Assembly (NCBI GenBank): GCA_963834305.1
Contig: CAWIAX010000003.1
Location: forward strand, 1,798,001-1,862,000
Reading direction: 5' to 3'
DNA: 64,000 nucleotides
Source: JACCXG01 sp963834305
Lineage (GTDB): Bacteria; Acidobacteriota; Vicinamibacteria; Vicinamibacterales; 2-12-FULL-66-21
Under the pieces are notes generated by a model. That model searched no databases and was not told where the DNA came from. It saw only the letters and a program-made list of their open reading frames with translations. Shown here in pieces: positions 17,678-28,096 of the stretch. Positions within the stretch are counted from its first letter, which is position 1, and the number at the start of each line of letters is the position of its first letter. Position numbers and translations under genes: made by a program.

Positions 17678-18229
17678 ATGCCTCGCCCCCTCTTCTACTC
17701 TCTTCTCCTCACCTCCTGTCTCTGCCTCGCTCCGCAGGCTGAGGCCCAGGCCCCGAAGCCGACGCCCGAGGAGATCCTGGCGGCGCACGCCAAGGACGAC
17801 AAGGGCGGGCGGGCGGCGGAGGGGCGGCCGCTGTTCGAGAAGCAGTGTGCGGCGTGCCACCGGTTCGGCGGCATCGGCAAGGACGTCGGGCCGGACCTCA
17901 CCACCATCACCAGCCGGTTCAAGAAGGCCGACATCCTCGAGTCGATCCTCTGGCCGTCCAAGGTGATTTCCGATCAGTACCAGGCCGAGATGTTCGAGCT
18001 CACCGACGGCAAGGTGGTGACCGGGGTGCTCGTCCGCGAGACGGCTGCCGCGGTGCTCGTCCGGACGGGGGAGAACCCCGAGCGGCCGGTCGCGGTGCCG
18101 AAGGCGCAGATCGCCGTGCGCGCGCCGTCGACGGTGTCGCTGATGCCAGAAGGGCTGATCGAAGGGCTGTCACACCAGCAGGTCGCCGACCTGCTGGCGT
18201 TCATGCAGGCGCCGCCCCCCGACCAGTAG
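17678..18229 (+). CDS. Secreted c-type cytochrome (Planctomycete/Verrucomicrobia-type heme-binding domain)
   Basis: A 183-aa protein with a signal peptide (to about AEAQA) and one heme motif, CAACH, followed by the pattern RFGGIGKDVGPDLTTITSRF typical of the PVC-type heme-binding domain. A C-terminal beta region (ELTDGKVVTGVLVRETAAAV) completes the module. The ATG at 17678 is preferred to the TTG at 17666, which lies within repeat sequence. In related genomes such proteins pair with membrane-bound sugar dehydrogenases; similar domains occur in the gene that ends this window. Role: periplasmic electron transfer (inferred). Confidence 0.85.
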   Translation: MPRPLFYSLLLTSCLCLAPQAEAQAPKPTPEEILAAHAKDDKGGRAAEGRPLFEKQCAACHRFGGIGKDVGPDLTTITSRFKKADILESILWPSKVISDQYQAEMFELTDGKVVTGVLVRETAAAVLVRTGENPERPVAVPKAQIAVRAPSTVSLMPEGLIEGLSHQQVADLLAFMQAPPPDQ

Positions 18230-18374
18230 CTGGCGTGTTGCGCAGTGCGAAACGAGAAGCCCGTCGAGCCTCGCGCCGCCGAGAGCCAAGCACGGCTATT
18301 CTGCCCGGAATCCGCGTTTCGCGCCGCTCCCGCGTTTCTCAAGCCGAAAACCGCCCGCCCCGTGTAACAGTCCT

Positions 18375-18403
18375 TTGACAGCGGGGTGACACAGGCGTAC
18401 CCT
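18375..18403 (+). promoter_or_regulatory. Putative sigma-70 promoter of the TonB receptor gene
   Basis: A perfect TTGACA (18375-18380) is followed after 17 bases by TACCCT (18398-18403). The -10 box is weak, but the -35 and spacing are good, and it lies about 100 bases before the GTG start. The rest of the 276-base gap shows nothing recognisable. Confidence 0.4.
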
Positions 18404-18505
18404 CCCGGCCTACGCGACCCTGCGTTGTCTCCTCCGTGCGGAGTTCCGCCCGCGAGCGCGCCGGTGCGTGTGGGAAGCAGCCACGTTTCAGTGGAGGAGG
18501 ACGTC

Positions 18506-21500
18506 GTGAACTATCGTCTCGTCAGAGCCGTCGTCGCGGTGGCGATGCTCGTGCTGTGCGGCACACCGGACGCGCTCCTGGCCCAGGGGCTGACCGGCCA
18601 GATCTCGGGCAGCGTCGCGGACTCGGGCGGCGGCGTGCTGCCAGGCGCCACCGTCACCGTCAAGAACGCCGGCACCAACCAGACCCGTGAAACCGTCACC
18701 GGGGCGGACGGTGCGTTCTTCTTCCCCGACCTGCTCGCCGGCACCTACGACCTCACGGTCGGCGTGCAGGGATTCAAGACCTACGAGCAGAAAGGGCATC
18801 ATCCTCGGCGCCACCGAGCGCCTCGGCCTGCGCGCGATCACCCTCGAGGTCGGCCAGCTCCAGGAAACGGTCACGGTCACCAGCGAGGCGGCCCTCGTGC
18901 AGACCACCAACGCCGCGCGCTCGGCGCCTGGTCGACCGCGAGCAGATCGACGACATCGCCGTGAAGGGGCGCGACTTCGCCAGCTACCTCAAGCTGCTGC
19001 CGGGCGTGACCGACACCAGCGCGCGCGAGGCGCCGGGCTGGGGCAGCATGGGCGGCCTCTCGATCAACGGCCGCAGCGGCGGCTTCAACTTCTCCTACGA
19101 CGGCGTCACCAACAAGGACACCGGCTCGAACAGCGGCAACTACGCCGCGCCGGCGCTCGACTCGATTGCCGAGGTCCGGGTCCAGACGTCGAACTTCCAG
19201 GCCGAATACGGCCGCAGCTCGGGAGCGACGATCACCGTCGTCACCCGCAGCGGCTCGAAGGACTTCCGCGGCAGCGCCGCCTTCTACAAGCGCGACGATG
19301 CGTGGAACGGCAACGAGTTCAACCGGCGGCAGCAGTGCAGCCAGGGGGTGACCGCGCAGTGCGACCCGCCGCTGTATCACGTTCGACAACACCGCCTGGA
19401 CGCTGGGCGGCCCGGTGCTGCTGCCCGGCACCTCGCTTCAACCGGGAGCGCAACAAGCTGTTCTTCTTCTGGTCGCAGGACCTGCTCGACCGCACCGACC
19501 CGGGCAGCCTGCAACACAGCGCCGGATGCCGACCGAGGCCGAGCGCCGCGGCGACTTCTCCCGGACGGTGGATGCCAACAACAATCTGGTCTACATCCGC
19601 GACCCGCTGCTGCCGGGCAGCTGCAGCGTCGACGCGCCGGCGGGCCGCCTGCTTCCCGGGCAACGTCATCCCGGCCAACCGGATCAACCCGACGACGCAG
19701 GCGCTGCTCAACCTGTTCCCGCTGCCGAACGCGACCGACCCGACTGGCCGCAACCAGTACAACTACACCTTCCAGACCGTGCAGGAGTGGCCGCGCAACG
19801 ACCAGGTCGCTGCGCATCGACTGGAACGTGGCGCAGAACACCACCGCTCTATTCGCGCGTGCAGTTCGGCTACGAGAAGCGGGCCGGCGGCGTCTCGTTC
19901 CTCGGCTCGACCGGCGCGGGCTGGCCGCAGCAGCCGAGCAAATACGAGATCGACACCTTCGGCATCGTCAACACGCTGCTGCACACCTTCAGCTCGTCGC
20001 TGTATCTCGGAGGTGACCGTCGGCGTGAACTGGGCGCACCAGTACACCAGCGCCCTCGACGACAACGGCCGGCGACGTCAACGACCGGACGATCGTGCTG
20101 CCCGGGTTCCCGCAGTTCTTCCCGCAGGCGAACCCCGACAACCTGCTGCCGCAGGCCTCGTTCGCCGGCGGCATCCCGGGCACCATTGCCTCGTTCAACG
20201 TCGAGAGCCGCTGGCCGTTCTTCGGCTACAACACGCTGTGGAACTTCTCCGGCAACATCACGAAGATTGCCGGCGCCCACAATGTCAAGGCGGGGTTGTT
20301 CGTCGAGCACACGACGCGGCCGGCGCAGCGCGTCGTCCACCTTCAACGGCTCGCTCAGCTTCAACGCCGACGGGTCGAATCCGCTGAACACCAACGTCGG
20401 CTTCGCCAACGGGCTGCTCGGCGCGATCAGCCAGTACCAGGAAGCCGACGGCCACCCCGACGCCCACGGCCAGTTCATGAACACCGAGTTCTACGTGCAG
20501 GACAACTGGCGCCTGAAGCAGAACTTCACCGTGGACGCCGGGGTGCGCTTCTACTACATCACCCCGACGCAGAGTGAGGGCGACCAGGTGGCGCAGTTCG
20601 AGCCCGGCGAATGGAACGCCGGCGCAGGCGCCGCTGCTGTTCCGGCCGATCAGCACGCCGCAGGGACGCCGCGCGCAGAACCCGGTGACGGGAGAAATCT
20701 TCCCGCTCGTCTATCTCGGCCGGCTGGTGCCGGGCTCCGGCAACTTCACCAACGGCATGCGGGTCTACGAGGGCACGCCCCAGACGAAGACGCCGTTCAA
20801 GCTGGCGCCCCGGCTCGGCTTCGCGTGGGACGTCACCGGCGACGGCAAGACCGCCGTGCGCGGCGGCGGCGGCGTGTTCTACGACCGCTACTCCGACGAC
20901 AACATCCTCGACCTGGTCGAGCTGCCGCCGCTCCTCAACACCTTCACCACCAACTACACGACGCTGCCCGAGCTGCTCGCCAGCCCGCTGACGGCGACGA
21001 CCTCGTCGGTGCGCTTCATCGACCAGTTCGAGCCGCCGGTGGTCTACAACTGGAGCCTCGGCGTGCAGCGCGACATCGGCTGGAACTTCGTCGGCGATTT
21101 GGCCTACGTCGGCAACGCGGCGCGCAAGCAGCGCATCGACCGGCAGATCAACGGCCAGCCCGTACGGCTATACCTACCAGGCGGCCAGCCTCGACCCGAC
21201 CAACGTGTCGGGCGGCAACGTGCAGCCGCTGCCCGACGACCTGCTGCGGCCGTATCGCGGCTACTCGAACATCGTGCAGCGGACCTACGAAGGCTACGCC
21301 GACTACCATTCGCTGCAGTTCTCGATGAATCGCCGGCGCACCGCCGACGGCCTGTCGTTCGGGCTCGCCTACACCCATGAGCTGAGCAACAAGACGCTGG
21401 CCGCCATCGATCCGTACGTCAGCGACAATCGCGCGAGGAACTACCGCTGGGTGACCGGCGCCGCCGGCAGCCGCAATCACATCCTGAACCTCAGCTACTC

Positions 21501-22065
21501 GTACGACGTGCCGCCGCTCAGCCGCGTCTGGAACAACGCCGTGGCCAAGGCGGTCTTCGACAACTGGCAGGTCTCGGGCGTGACGTCGCTCCTGAGCGGC
21601 ACGCGTCAGGGCTTCGGCTTCGGCTACACCGGCACGCCGACCGGCACGCTGGCCGGGCAGGGCGCCATCAACGGCGGCGGCAGCCGCGTCGTCATCCTGT
21701 GCGACCCGAACCTGCCGCGCGGCGAGCGGACGTTCGAGCGCCAGTTCCGCACCGAGTGCATCGGCCCGCCGACCGACCAGTTCAAGCTCGGCACCGCGAC
21801 CAACGACGAGTACATCGGGCCCGGCTTCATCAACTGGGACATCTCGGTGTTCAAGAACGTGCCGATGGGCGGCCTGCGCCGGCTGCAGTTCCGCCTCGAG
21901 CTCTACAACGCCTTCAACACCGACCAGTGGACCGCGACCGGCGTGGACACCTCGGCGACGTTCGACTACAACACCGGCGCGCTGACCGACGCCAACTTCG
22001 GCCGGCTGACCGGCGACACGTTCAGCGCCCGGCGCATCCAGCTGGGCATCCGGTTCACGTTCTGA
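18506..22065 (+). CDS. Oar-like TonB-dependent receptor, many frameshifts
   Basis: An outer-membrane receptor of about 1,180 aa. It has a GTG start with GGAGGAGG five bases upstream, a signal peptide ending ALLAQG, a carboxypeptidase-regulatory-like domain (GQISGSVADSGGGVLPGA), a plug (LPGVTDTSAREAPGWG; SINGRSGGFNFSYDG) and a beta-barrel ending in GIRFTF. The coding sequence changes frame about 13 times between 18,790 and 21,165, nearly always as a one-base gain (for example near 18,790, 18,925, 19,378, 19,433, 19,655, 19,811, 19,850, 20,010, 20,072, 20,333, 20,627 and 21,163), with full similarity retained between shifts. It probably imports or binds plant or microbial oligosaccharides; the ligand is not known. 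Confidence 0.85.
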
Positions 22066-22242
22066 CGCACTGGCTTCGCACGATGGAGGGGCGCCCGTCC
22101 GGGCGCCTCTCTGCGTGTACGGCCGGTGCGGGACCGACAGGTCGTGGGCCGGGTGCGCCACGCCCGGCTGCCCGGGCCGGCCCGTCGTGATTTCCGCGTA
22201 TAATCCTGCCCGCCCATCTCACAGCCCGTTGGAGACACGCCC

Positions 22243-23469
22243 ATGTTCGGCCAGTCGCTGATCCTTCTGCTCGCCGTCGTCTCCGCCGGCGCGGCGCGGC
22301 CGCCCGACATTCCGTTCAGGGCGCGCATGATCGGGCACGGCGCCAGCGAAACGGCGGCGGTCGTGGACGTCAACCGCGACGGCCGGCTCGACATCGTGTC
22401 GGGCGACAGCTGGTACGAAGCGCCGTCGTGGAAGCCGCACGTGTTTCGCGATCTGGGCTTCGCCAACAACTACATCGACGCCTTTAGCGATCTGCCGGTG
22501 GACGTGGACGGCGACGGCTACATGGACATCGCCACGGTCACGTGGTTCGCGAAGAAGATTTCCTGGTACCGCAATCCCGGCAAAGCCGGCGGCCGGTGGG
22601 CCGAAACGCCGATCCACTCGGGCTTCAACATCGAGTTCGCGGTCCTCGGCGACATGAACAACGACGGGCAGGCGCGCGAGATCGTCGCCCAGGAGAACGG
22701 CACCGGCCAGGCGTGGTACGAGGTGAAGGACAAGACCTGGGTGCGGCACGTCGTGAGCGACAGGACCTACGGGCACGGCATCGGCGTGGGGGACGTCAAC
22801 GGGGACGGACGCAACGACATCCTCACGCCGCGCGGCTGGCTCGAGGCTCCGGCGGATCCGCGGGCGGGCGCCTGGACGCACCACGCTGCGTGGGAAGCCG
22901 CCAACGCCCCGATCACCCGTCCGGAGGGGCCAGGCAAGCCGGCGGCGCCCGGCGCCCCGCCGGCCATCGCGTCGCTCGGCCTCATGCACGTGCTCGATGT
23001 CAACGGCGACGGCCGCAACGACGTCATTACCGCCGCGGGGCACGACTTCGGCGTGTTCTGGTTCGAGCAGGGGGCGGAAGGGAAGTGGACCAAGCGGATG
23101 ATCGACAACGCCTGGTCCCAGGGCCATGCCTCCACCGTGGTGGACCTGAACGGCGACGGCCGGCCCGACTTCGTGACCGGCAAGCGCTTCATGGCGCACA
23201 ACGGCTCGGATCCGGGCGAGCGCGAGCCGCTCGGCGTGTACTGGTATGAGCTGGCCGGCGCGCCGGCCGGCGCCGCGGCAGGGCAATCCGGCGGCAAGCC
23301 GGTCGAATGGGTCCGCCACCTGGTCGATTACGGCGGCCGGATGGGCGCCGGCATGCAGATCCCGGTGGTGGACATCGATGGCGACGGCGATCTCGATATA
23401 GTTTGTCCCGGCAAGAGCGGCCTGTTCCTGGTCGAGAACCTCACCAAGGGCCAGGCGGCCGGCCGCTAG
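22243..23469 (+). CDS. Secreted FG-GAP/VCBS repeat beta-propeller protein
   Basis: A 408-aa protein with a short signal peptide and repeated calcium-binding loops of the form DVNxDGRxD: DVNRDGRLDIV, DVDGDGYMDIA, DMNNDGQAREIV, DVNGDGRNDIL, DVNGDGRNDVI, DLNGDGRPDFV and DIDGDGDLDIV. These mark integrin-like FG-GAP blades, probably a seven-bladed propeller. It is intact, unlike its two neighbours. It likely acts outside the cell or in the periplasm; its partner is unknown. It lies between a TonB receptor and a transporter in the carbohydrate region. Confidence 0.85.
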   Translation: MFGQSLILLLAVVSAGAARPPDIPFRARMIGHGASETAAVVDVNRDGRLDIVSGDSWYEAPSWKPHVFRDLGFANNYIDAFSDLPVDVDGDGYMDIATVTWFAKKISWYRNPGKAGGRWAETPIHSGFNIEFAVLGDMNNDGQAREIVAQENGTGQAWYEVKDKTWVRHVVSDRTYGHGIGVGDVNGDGRNDILTPRGWLEAPADPRAGAWTHHAAWEAANAPITRPEGPGKPAAPGAPPAIASLGLMHVLDVNGDGRNDVITAAGHDFGVFWFEQGAEGKWTKRMIDNAWSQGHASTVVDLNGDGRPDFVTGKRFMAHNGSDPGEREPLGVYWYELAGAPAGAAAGQSGGKPVEWVRHLVDYGGRMGAGMQIPVVDIDGDGDLDIVCPGKSGLFLVENLTKGQAAGR

Positions 23470-23559
23470 CACGGGACCTCGCACGCACACGAACCGCCAG
23501 CAGGCTCGACGCTGGATTTCACAGTCAATCACCCAGGTAGACCGGAGCGACAGACGACT

Positions 23560-25200
23560 ATGAGCAATGGAACTGTGAGCAACGAGGGCATCGCGCCGAA
23601 CGCCAAGCGCCTGCTGTGGGCCGGCTTCCTGGCCATCCTGGCCGCCGGCATCGGCTTCGGCATCCGCGGCGGCATCCTGGCGACGTGGGCGGCCGACTTC
23701 GGCTTCACCGGCGCGCAGCTCGGCGCCATCGGCGGCGCCGGCTTCACCGGCTTCTGCTTCGGCATCATCATCGGCGGCGTCGTCGTCGACAAGATCGGCT
23801 ACGGCAAGCTGATCGTGGCCGCGTTCCTGTTCCACGTGCTCTCGGCGTTCATCACCTTCGCCGCGACCAAGGGGCAGGAACAGACCACCGCCTACCTGTT
23901 CCTCTACATCGGCACCTTCGTGTTCGCGCTGGCCAACGGCACGCTCGAGGCGGTGGCCAATCCCCTCGTCTCCACGCTCTTTCCCAACAACCGCACCCAC
24001 TACCTGAACATCCTCCACGCGAGCTGGCCGGCCGGCCTCGTGCTCGGCGGTCTCGTCGGCTGGATCCTCGGCGACGGCATGCAGCTCAGCTGGAAGCTGC
24101 AGCTCGGGCTCTTCCTGGTGCCCACCGCGCTCTATGGCCTGGCGTTCCTCGGCCAGCCGTTCCCGAAATCGGAGGCCTCGCTGAAGGGCCTCAGCGTCGG
24201 GCAGATGCTCCAGGAAGTCGGCATTCTCGGCGCCCTCGTGGCCTGCCTGCTCGTCGGCCTGTTCTTCAAGGATCAGCTCGGCAGCATCATGGCCTTCTTC
24301 ACCGGCAACACCTTCTTCACCTCGGCGGTGTGGGGTTACCTGTCGTGGGCGGTCGCATTCGGCCTGCTCCTGATCGTTGCCGTCAAGACCAACTTCTCCG
24401 TCGGATCGCTGCTGCTGTTCGTGCTGTTCGTGACGCACGCGCTCGTGGGCGCCGTCGAGCTCGGCACCGACGGCTGGATCCAGAACATCACCGGCAACAT
24501 CCTGACGCCGGCGCAAGGCAAGATCCTGTTCGTCTTCACTTCGCTCCTCATGTTCTCGCTGCGCTTCACCGCGCACTTGGATCGAGCGGACGCTCAAGAT
24601 CTCCCCGATCGGCCTGCTGTTCATCTGCTCGGTCTTCGGCGTGGTCGGGCTGCGCATGGTCAGCGGCATCGGCACCTTCGCCGGCGCGATGGTCGCGCTC
24701 GCCGTCTACGCCATCGGCAAGACGTTCTTCTGGCCGACGATGCTGGCCGTCGTCGGGGACCGGTTCCCGCGCACCGGCGCCGTCGCGATGTCGATCATGG
24801 GGGGCATCGGCATGATGTCGGCCGGCCTGCTCGGCGGCCCCGGCCTCGGCTACGCCAAGGACCGCTTCACCGCGGAGCACCTGGCGACCAACTGCGCCGG
24901 CCATCTACGAGCAGTACAAGGCGCCCGTGCCGAGCCGCTTCCTGTTCCTCGACGAGGTGACCGGGCTCGACGGCACCAAGCTCTCGGTGGCGCAGACGGC
25001 CACCCCGCGCAGACCCCGATCAGCAGATCGTGGCCGACGCCAGCATCATCGGCGATCGCGAAACGCTCAAGGCCGACGCCTACATCCCGGCGGTGATGGC
25101 CGTCATCTACCTGCTGCTGTTCTTCTACTTCAAGGCCATCGGCGGCTACAGGCCGCTGCATATTGATGGGATTGAGCAAGGGCAAAGGGCGAAGGGCTAA
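23560..25200 (+). CDS. MFS sugar transporter (three frameshifts)
   Basis: A major-facilitator transporter of about 545 aa. The first half is clean (GIRGGILATWAADFGFTGAQ; ANGTLEAVANPLVSTLFPNN), resembling sugar:proton symporters. Single extra bases near 24,586, 24,904 and 25,011 break the frame; removing them gives one continuous protein. The last residues (GQRAKG) and the stop codon are encoded by the heptamer array that starts at 25180, so the repeat has replaced or extended the native C-terminus. It precedes a sugar isomerase gene by 32 bases. The substrate is unknown. Confidence 0.8.
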
Positions 25201-25215
25201 GGGCAAAAGGGCGAA
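25180..25215. repeat. Heptamer array (GGGCGAA-type)
   Basis: Units GGGCAAA, GGGCGAA, GGGCTAA, GGGCAAAA, GGGCGAA: five G-tracts with 4- or 5-base loops on the coding strand. It contains the stop codon of the MFS gene and ends 17 bases before the isomerase ATG, so it would sit in that gene's mRNA leader. Confidence 0.88.
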
Positions 25216-25232
25216 GCAAACGGAGTCATGAC

Positions 25233-26084
25233 ATGAAGTTTGGCGTGAATGGCTGGGTGTGGTCGTCGCCGATCGATACGGCGGAGTTCGGCAGGCAGGC
25301 TCCTCATGTGGCGGGCATGGGCTTCGACCTGTTCGAGTTCGGCATCGAGGGCACGGGCGACCTCGACTATGCGCGGGCCGGCGAGATCGCGCGCGAGCAC
25401 AAGCTGGCGGTCAGCGTCTGCGCGGCGATGGGGCCCGATCGCGACCTGATCCACGAGGACGGCGCCATCCGCACGAACGGGATGGACTACGTCCGCCACT
25501 GCATCGAGGCGGCGCAGACCGTGGGCGCCACCAACGTCGTCGGGCCGCTCTACAGCGCGGTGGGCCGGACCTGGCAGTCCACGGACGACGAGCGGAAGCG
25601 CGATACCGACCTGCTCGTGAAGCAGCTGAAGGAGCTGTCGGCCCACGCCGGCGACCACGGCGTGGTGCTCTGTGTCGAGCCGCTCAACCGCTTCGAGACC
25701 AGTTTCATGAACCTGGCGGAGCAGGCGATCGAGGTGGTGGACCGCGTCGGCCACCCGGCCTGCGGCATCCTCCTCGACACCTTCCACATGAACATCGAGG
25801 AGCGCTCGATCGGCGCGGCGATCAAGGCGGCGGGCCCGCGCATCAAGCACTTCCACTCCTGCGAGAACGACCGCGGCGCGCCCGGATCGGGCCACGTGCC
25901 CTGGAACGAGGTGCGCGACGCGCTGAAGGCCGTCAACTACGACGGCCCGGTCGTGATCGAGTCGTTTACCAGCAAGGTCAAGACAATTGCCCGCGCCGCC
26001 GCGATCTGGCGGTCGTTCGCGAAGACCCAGGACGCGCTGGCTGAGGACGGGCTCAAGTTCCTGAAGCAGCTGCTGGCGAAGTAG
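25233..26084 (+). CDS. Sugar phosphate isomerase/epimerase (D-tagatose/psicose 3-epimerase-like TIM barrel)
   Basis: A 283-aa xylose-isomerase-like TIM barrel. The four metal ligands typical of ketose 3-epimerases are recognisable: Glu in LCVEPLNRFET, Asp in ILLDTFHMNIEE, His in IKHFHSCEND and Glu in VVIESFTS. Length and motifs fit the psicose/tagatose 3-epimerase branch, but related inosose and 3-keto-sugar isomerases look alike, so the substrate is open. It is intact and follows the MFS gene, suggesting that the transported sugar is its substrate or precursor. Confidence 0.85.
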   Translation: MKFGVNGWVWSSPIDTAEFGRQAPHVAGMGFDLFEFGIEGTGDLDYARAGEIAREHKLAVSVCAAMGPDRDLIHEDGAIRTNGMDYVRHCIEAAQTVGATNVVGPLYSAVGRTWQSTDDERKRDTDLLVKQLKELSAHAGDHGVVLCVEPLNRFETSFMNLAEQAIEVVDRVGHPACGILLDTFHMNIEERSIGAAIKAAGPRIKHFHSCENDRGAPGSGHVPWNEVRDALKAVNYDGPVVIESFTSKVKTIARAAAIWRSFAKTQDALAEDGLKFLKQLLAK

Positions 26085-26088
26085 GCAG

Positions 26089-26118
26089 TTGGGCCTTGGG
26101 AGTTGGGCCTTGGGACTT
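26089..26118. repeat. Heptamer array (TTGGGCC/TTGGGAG)
   Basis: Four units: TTGGGCC, TTGGGAG, TTGGGCC, TTGGGAC. It fills the gap between the isomerase gene and the convergent DUF5916 gene and keeps the G3N4 period with different loop sequences. Confidence 0.85.
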
Positions 26119-26126
26119 GACGAAGT

Positions 26127-28096
26127 TCAGTCCAACAGGTCGAACATCCGGCTGAACTTGATCACCAGGCTGCGGTCGGTGCCGTAGCTGCGCGGCAGCA
26201 CATCCCGCGACCCGTAGTCGTCGAGCGGATGGCTGTCGTTGTAGACGATGAACAGGCCGGTGTTGGACTGCTGGATCCAGCCAAGCCGGAGGTTCGACGA
26301 CCACAGGTCGGCGCGGTCGTTGTACTGCACCAGCGCCTGGACGAACAGCCGCGGCGTGAACGAATAGGACAGCCGGGTGCGGCCGAGCGTGGTGTGGAAG
26401 CGGCCCCACGGCAGGTCGATGTCGTTGCGCGCGACGCTGAGGTCGGCGCTGAACGTGTCGCCGACCCGCAGCCGCACCCCCGGCGTCACCGCGACGCGGT
26501 CGCCGCCGAAGAACCCGCCCGCCGTCAGCCGGAACCGTCCGCTCAGCCGCGCCCCCTGGTCGGAGTTGACGACGAGCTGCGCCTCGCGGTGGTCGTAGCG
26601 GCCGGCCGGCACCCGCACGCCGGGAAAGATCTCGAACGGCGTGAACACCCCTCGCGCGTGAAGTTCATCCCGGTGTGGATCTCGGCGCCGCTGCGCCATT
26701 CCCAGTGGGTGTCCACGTGGCCGAAGCCTGACTGCTGCTCGCCGTCGGGGCTCCAGTAGCCGCTGTACGACGCGTGCGGCCGGATTTCGACGAGCCCGGC
26801 GAGGTCGGCCGGCCGGTAGCGGTGATAGATGAGCGCTTCCCCCTTGCGGAACCCGCCCGAGCGGCTCAGGAACCCCACCTCGGGCTGAAAGTTCCGACCC
26901 ACGGTGGTGAACGCCGAGGTCAGCAGCCAGCGCGGCGTGTCGCGCTCGGCGCTGACCGAGAAGGCCGCGTCATCGCCGTGCAGCCCGGCGGTGGCCGTGC
27001 GCGCCACGAAGCTCGAGACCTGCGCGTTGCGCCCCAGCCCGAGCCGCGCATCGGCCGCGAACGCCTGGTTCGAGTCGTCGCTTCGCGCCAGCCGCCCGCT
27101 GGCCTGACGGTTGACGAAGATGGCCCCCACGCTCGAGCGGTTCGGCAGGTCCTTGCGCACGCGGGCGACGGAGAAATTGTTCATCGCGGTCTGGCCGTGC
27201 TCGTCGGCCTGCATGGTCAGCATCCCTTGGCGGCGCCCGCGTCTCGGGGCAGGTCAAGGGCGTCAGCGTCGGACGTACGGGGTGACCTTGAGGTTGCGCT
27301 GCGGCGCGATGCGGAGCCCCTCGAGCGCGCCGGCCTGCGACACGCGCGTCAGCGTGAACTGGCGCGGCAGCGGCGCCCAGTAGGCGATCTCGTTGCGGCG
27401 GCGGATCGTCCGCTCGACATTGAGGCCCCAGGTCTGGACCTCCGACAGCGGATAACGGAGCGTGCGGAAAGGGATCGCGAACTCGGCGGACCACCCGATG
27501 TCGCTGACCGCGGTCCGCACCGTCCACGATCCGTCCCAGTTGATGTTGAAGCCGCCGCCCGAGCCGCCCGCCTGCCCGCCCAGCACGATGCTGCCGCCTT
27601 CCCCCTCGTTGATGACCTGCGCGTCGTATTCGAGGCCGTTGGGGTTGGTGCCGAAGACGAAGCCGTTCTGCCGGTCGCGGAAGGTATCGAGAATGAGCCG
27701 CACGCTGTCGGTGTCGTTCAGGGCGCCGTCGCGCCGGGCGCCCGCCGCCACGATGTCGCGCGGCGATCGATCGAAGCAGACCACCGCGACGTAGAGCGTC
27801 GTTGGCGTGTAGGCCACGCGGATCTCGGTGCGCTCGGACGAAGGGTCGCCGGTGTCGGGCGTGGTCTGCCAGAGCCCGGCGGCCGGCGCGATCGGCTCCC
27901 ACACGGCATCACCGGCCACGATGCCGTCGATGTCGGGGGGGCGCTGCACCGGGATCGCCTGGAGTGAAGGACGCGGTGTGCTCAGGGCCCCGCCGGGCGC
28001 GAGCTGCAGGGCGGCGGGTGGCGGAGTGTCGGGAGCCTGCGCGGCGCCGGCCGCGGGCAGGCCGAGCGCCACCAGGGCAACGAGGAGGTGCCGAAT
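26127..28096 (-). CDS. DUF5916 / CBM9-like outer-membrane protein, internally rearranged
   Basis: The N-terminal part (about 270 aa) has a signal peptide and a carbohydrate-binding family-9-like domain (IPVQRPPDIDGIVAGDAVWE; DRQNGFVFGTNPNGLEYDA) and stops in frame at 27263 after LKVTPYV. The C-terminal beta-barrel resumes at MLTMQADEHGQ (27223) and runs to 26127 with one frameshift near 26,650. The barrel entry that should lie between (roughly 130 residues in relatives) is missing, and a 48-base piece of it is inverted (see 27228-27275). The start has no ATG, GTG or TTG: it is CTG (28099) or ATT (28096), overlapping the stop of the upstream DUF1080 gene. Confidence 0.72.
27228..27275 (+). other. 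Inverted 48-base fragment of the DUF5916 gene
   Basis: Read on the plus strand, this segment encodes LGGARVSGQVKGVSVG, the conserved sequence that DUF5916 proteins have just before the LTMQ strand. The surrounding gene is on the minus strand and resumes exactly with MLTMQ. Flipping the segment restores the order GVSVG-MLTMQ. This points to a local inversion together with a deletion, or to an assembly chimera. A palindrome (CGTACG) lies at the right junction. Confidence 0.6.

Noticed and set aside
18790..21170. Programmed ribosomal frameshifting in the TonB receptor
   Set aside because: There are too many sites, no shared slippery heptanucleotide or downstream structure, and sequencing or consensus error explains the pattern more simply.
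18506..22065. TonB receptor as a decaying pseudogene
   Set aside because: Apart from the one-base shifts there are no in-frame stops or lost motifs; real decay would also show substitutions.
22219..24675. Minus-strand open frame of about 818 codons
   Set aside because: It is a shadow of the FG-GAP and MFS genes, which have convincing motifs; the composition is biased toward charged residues.
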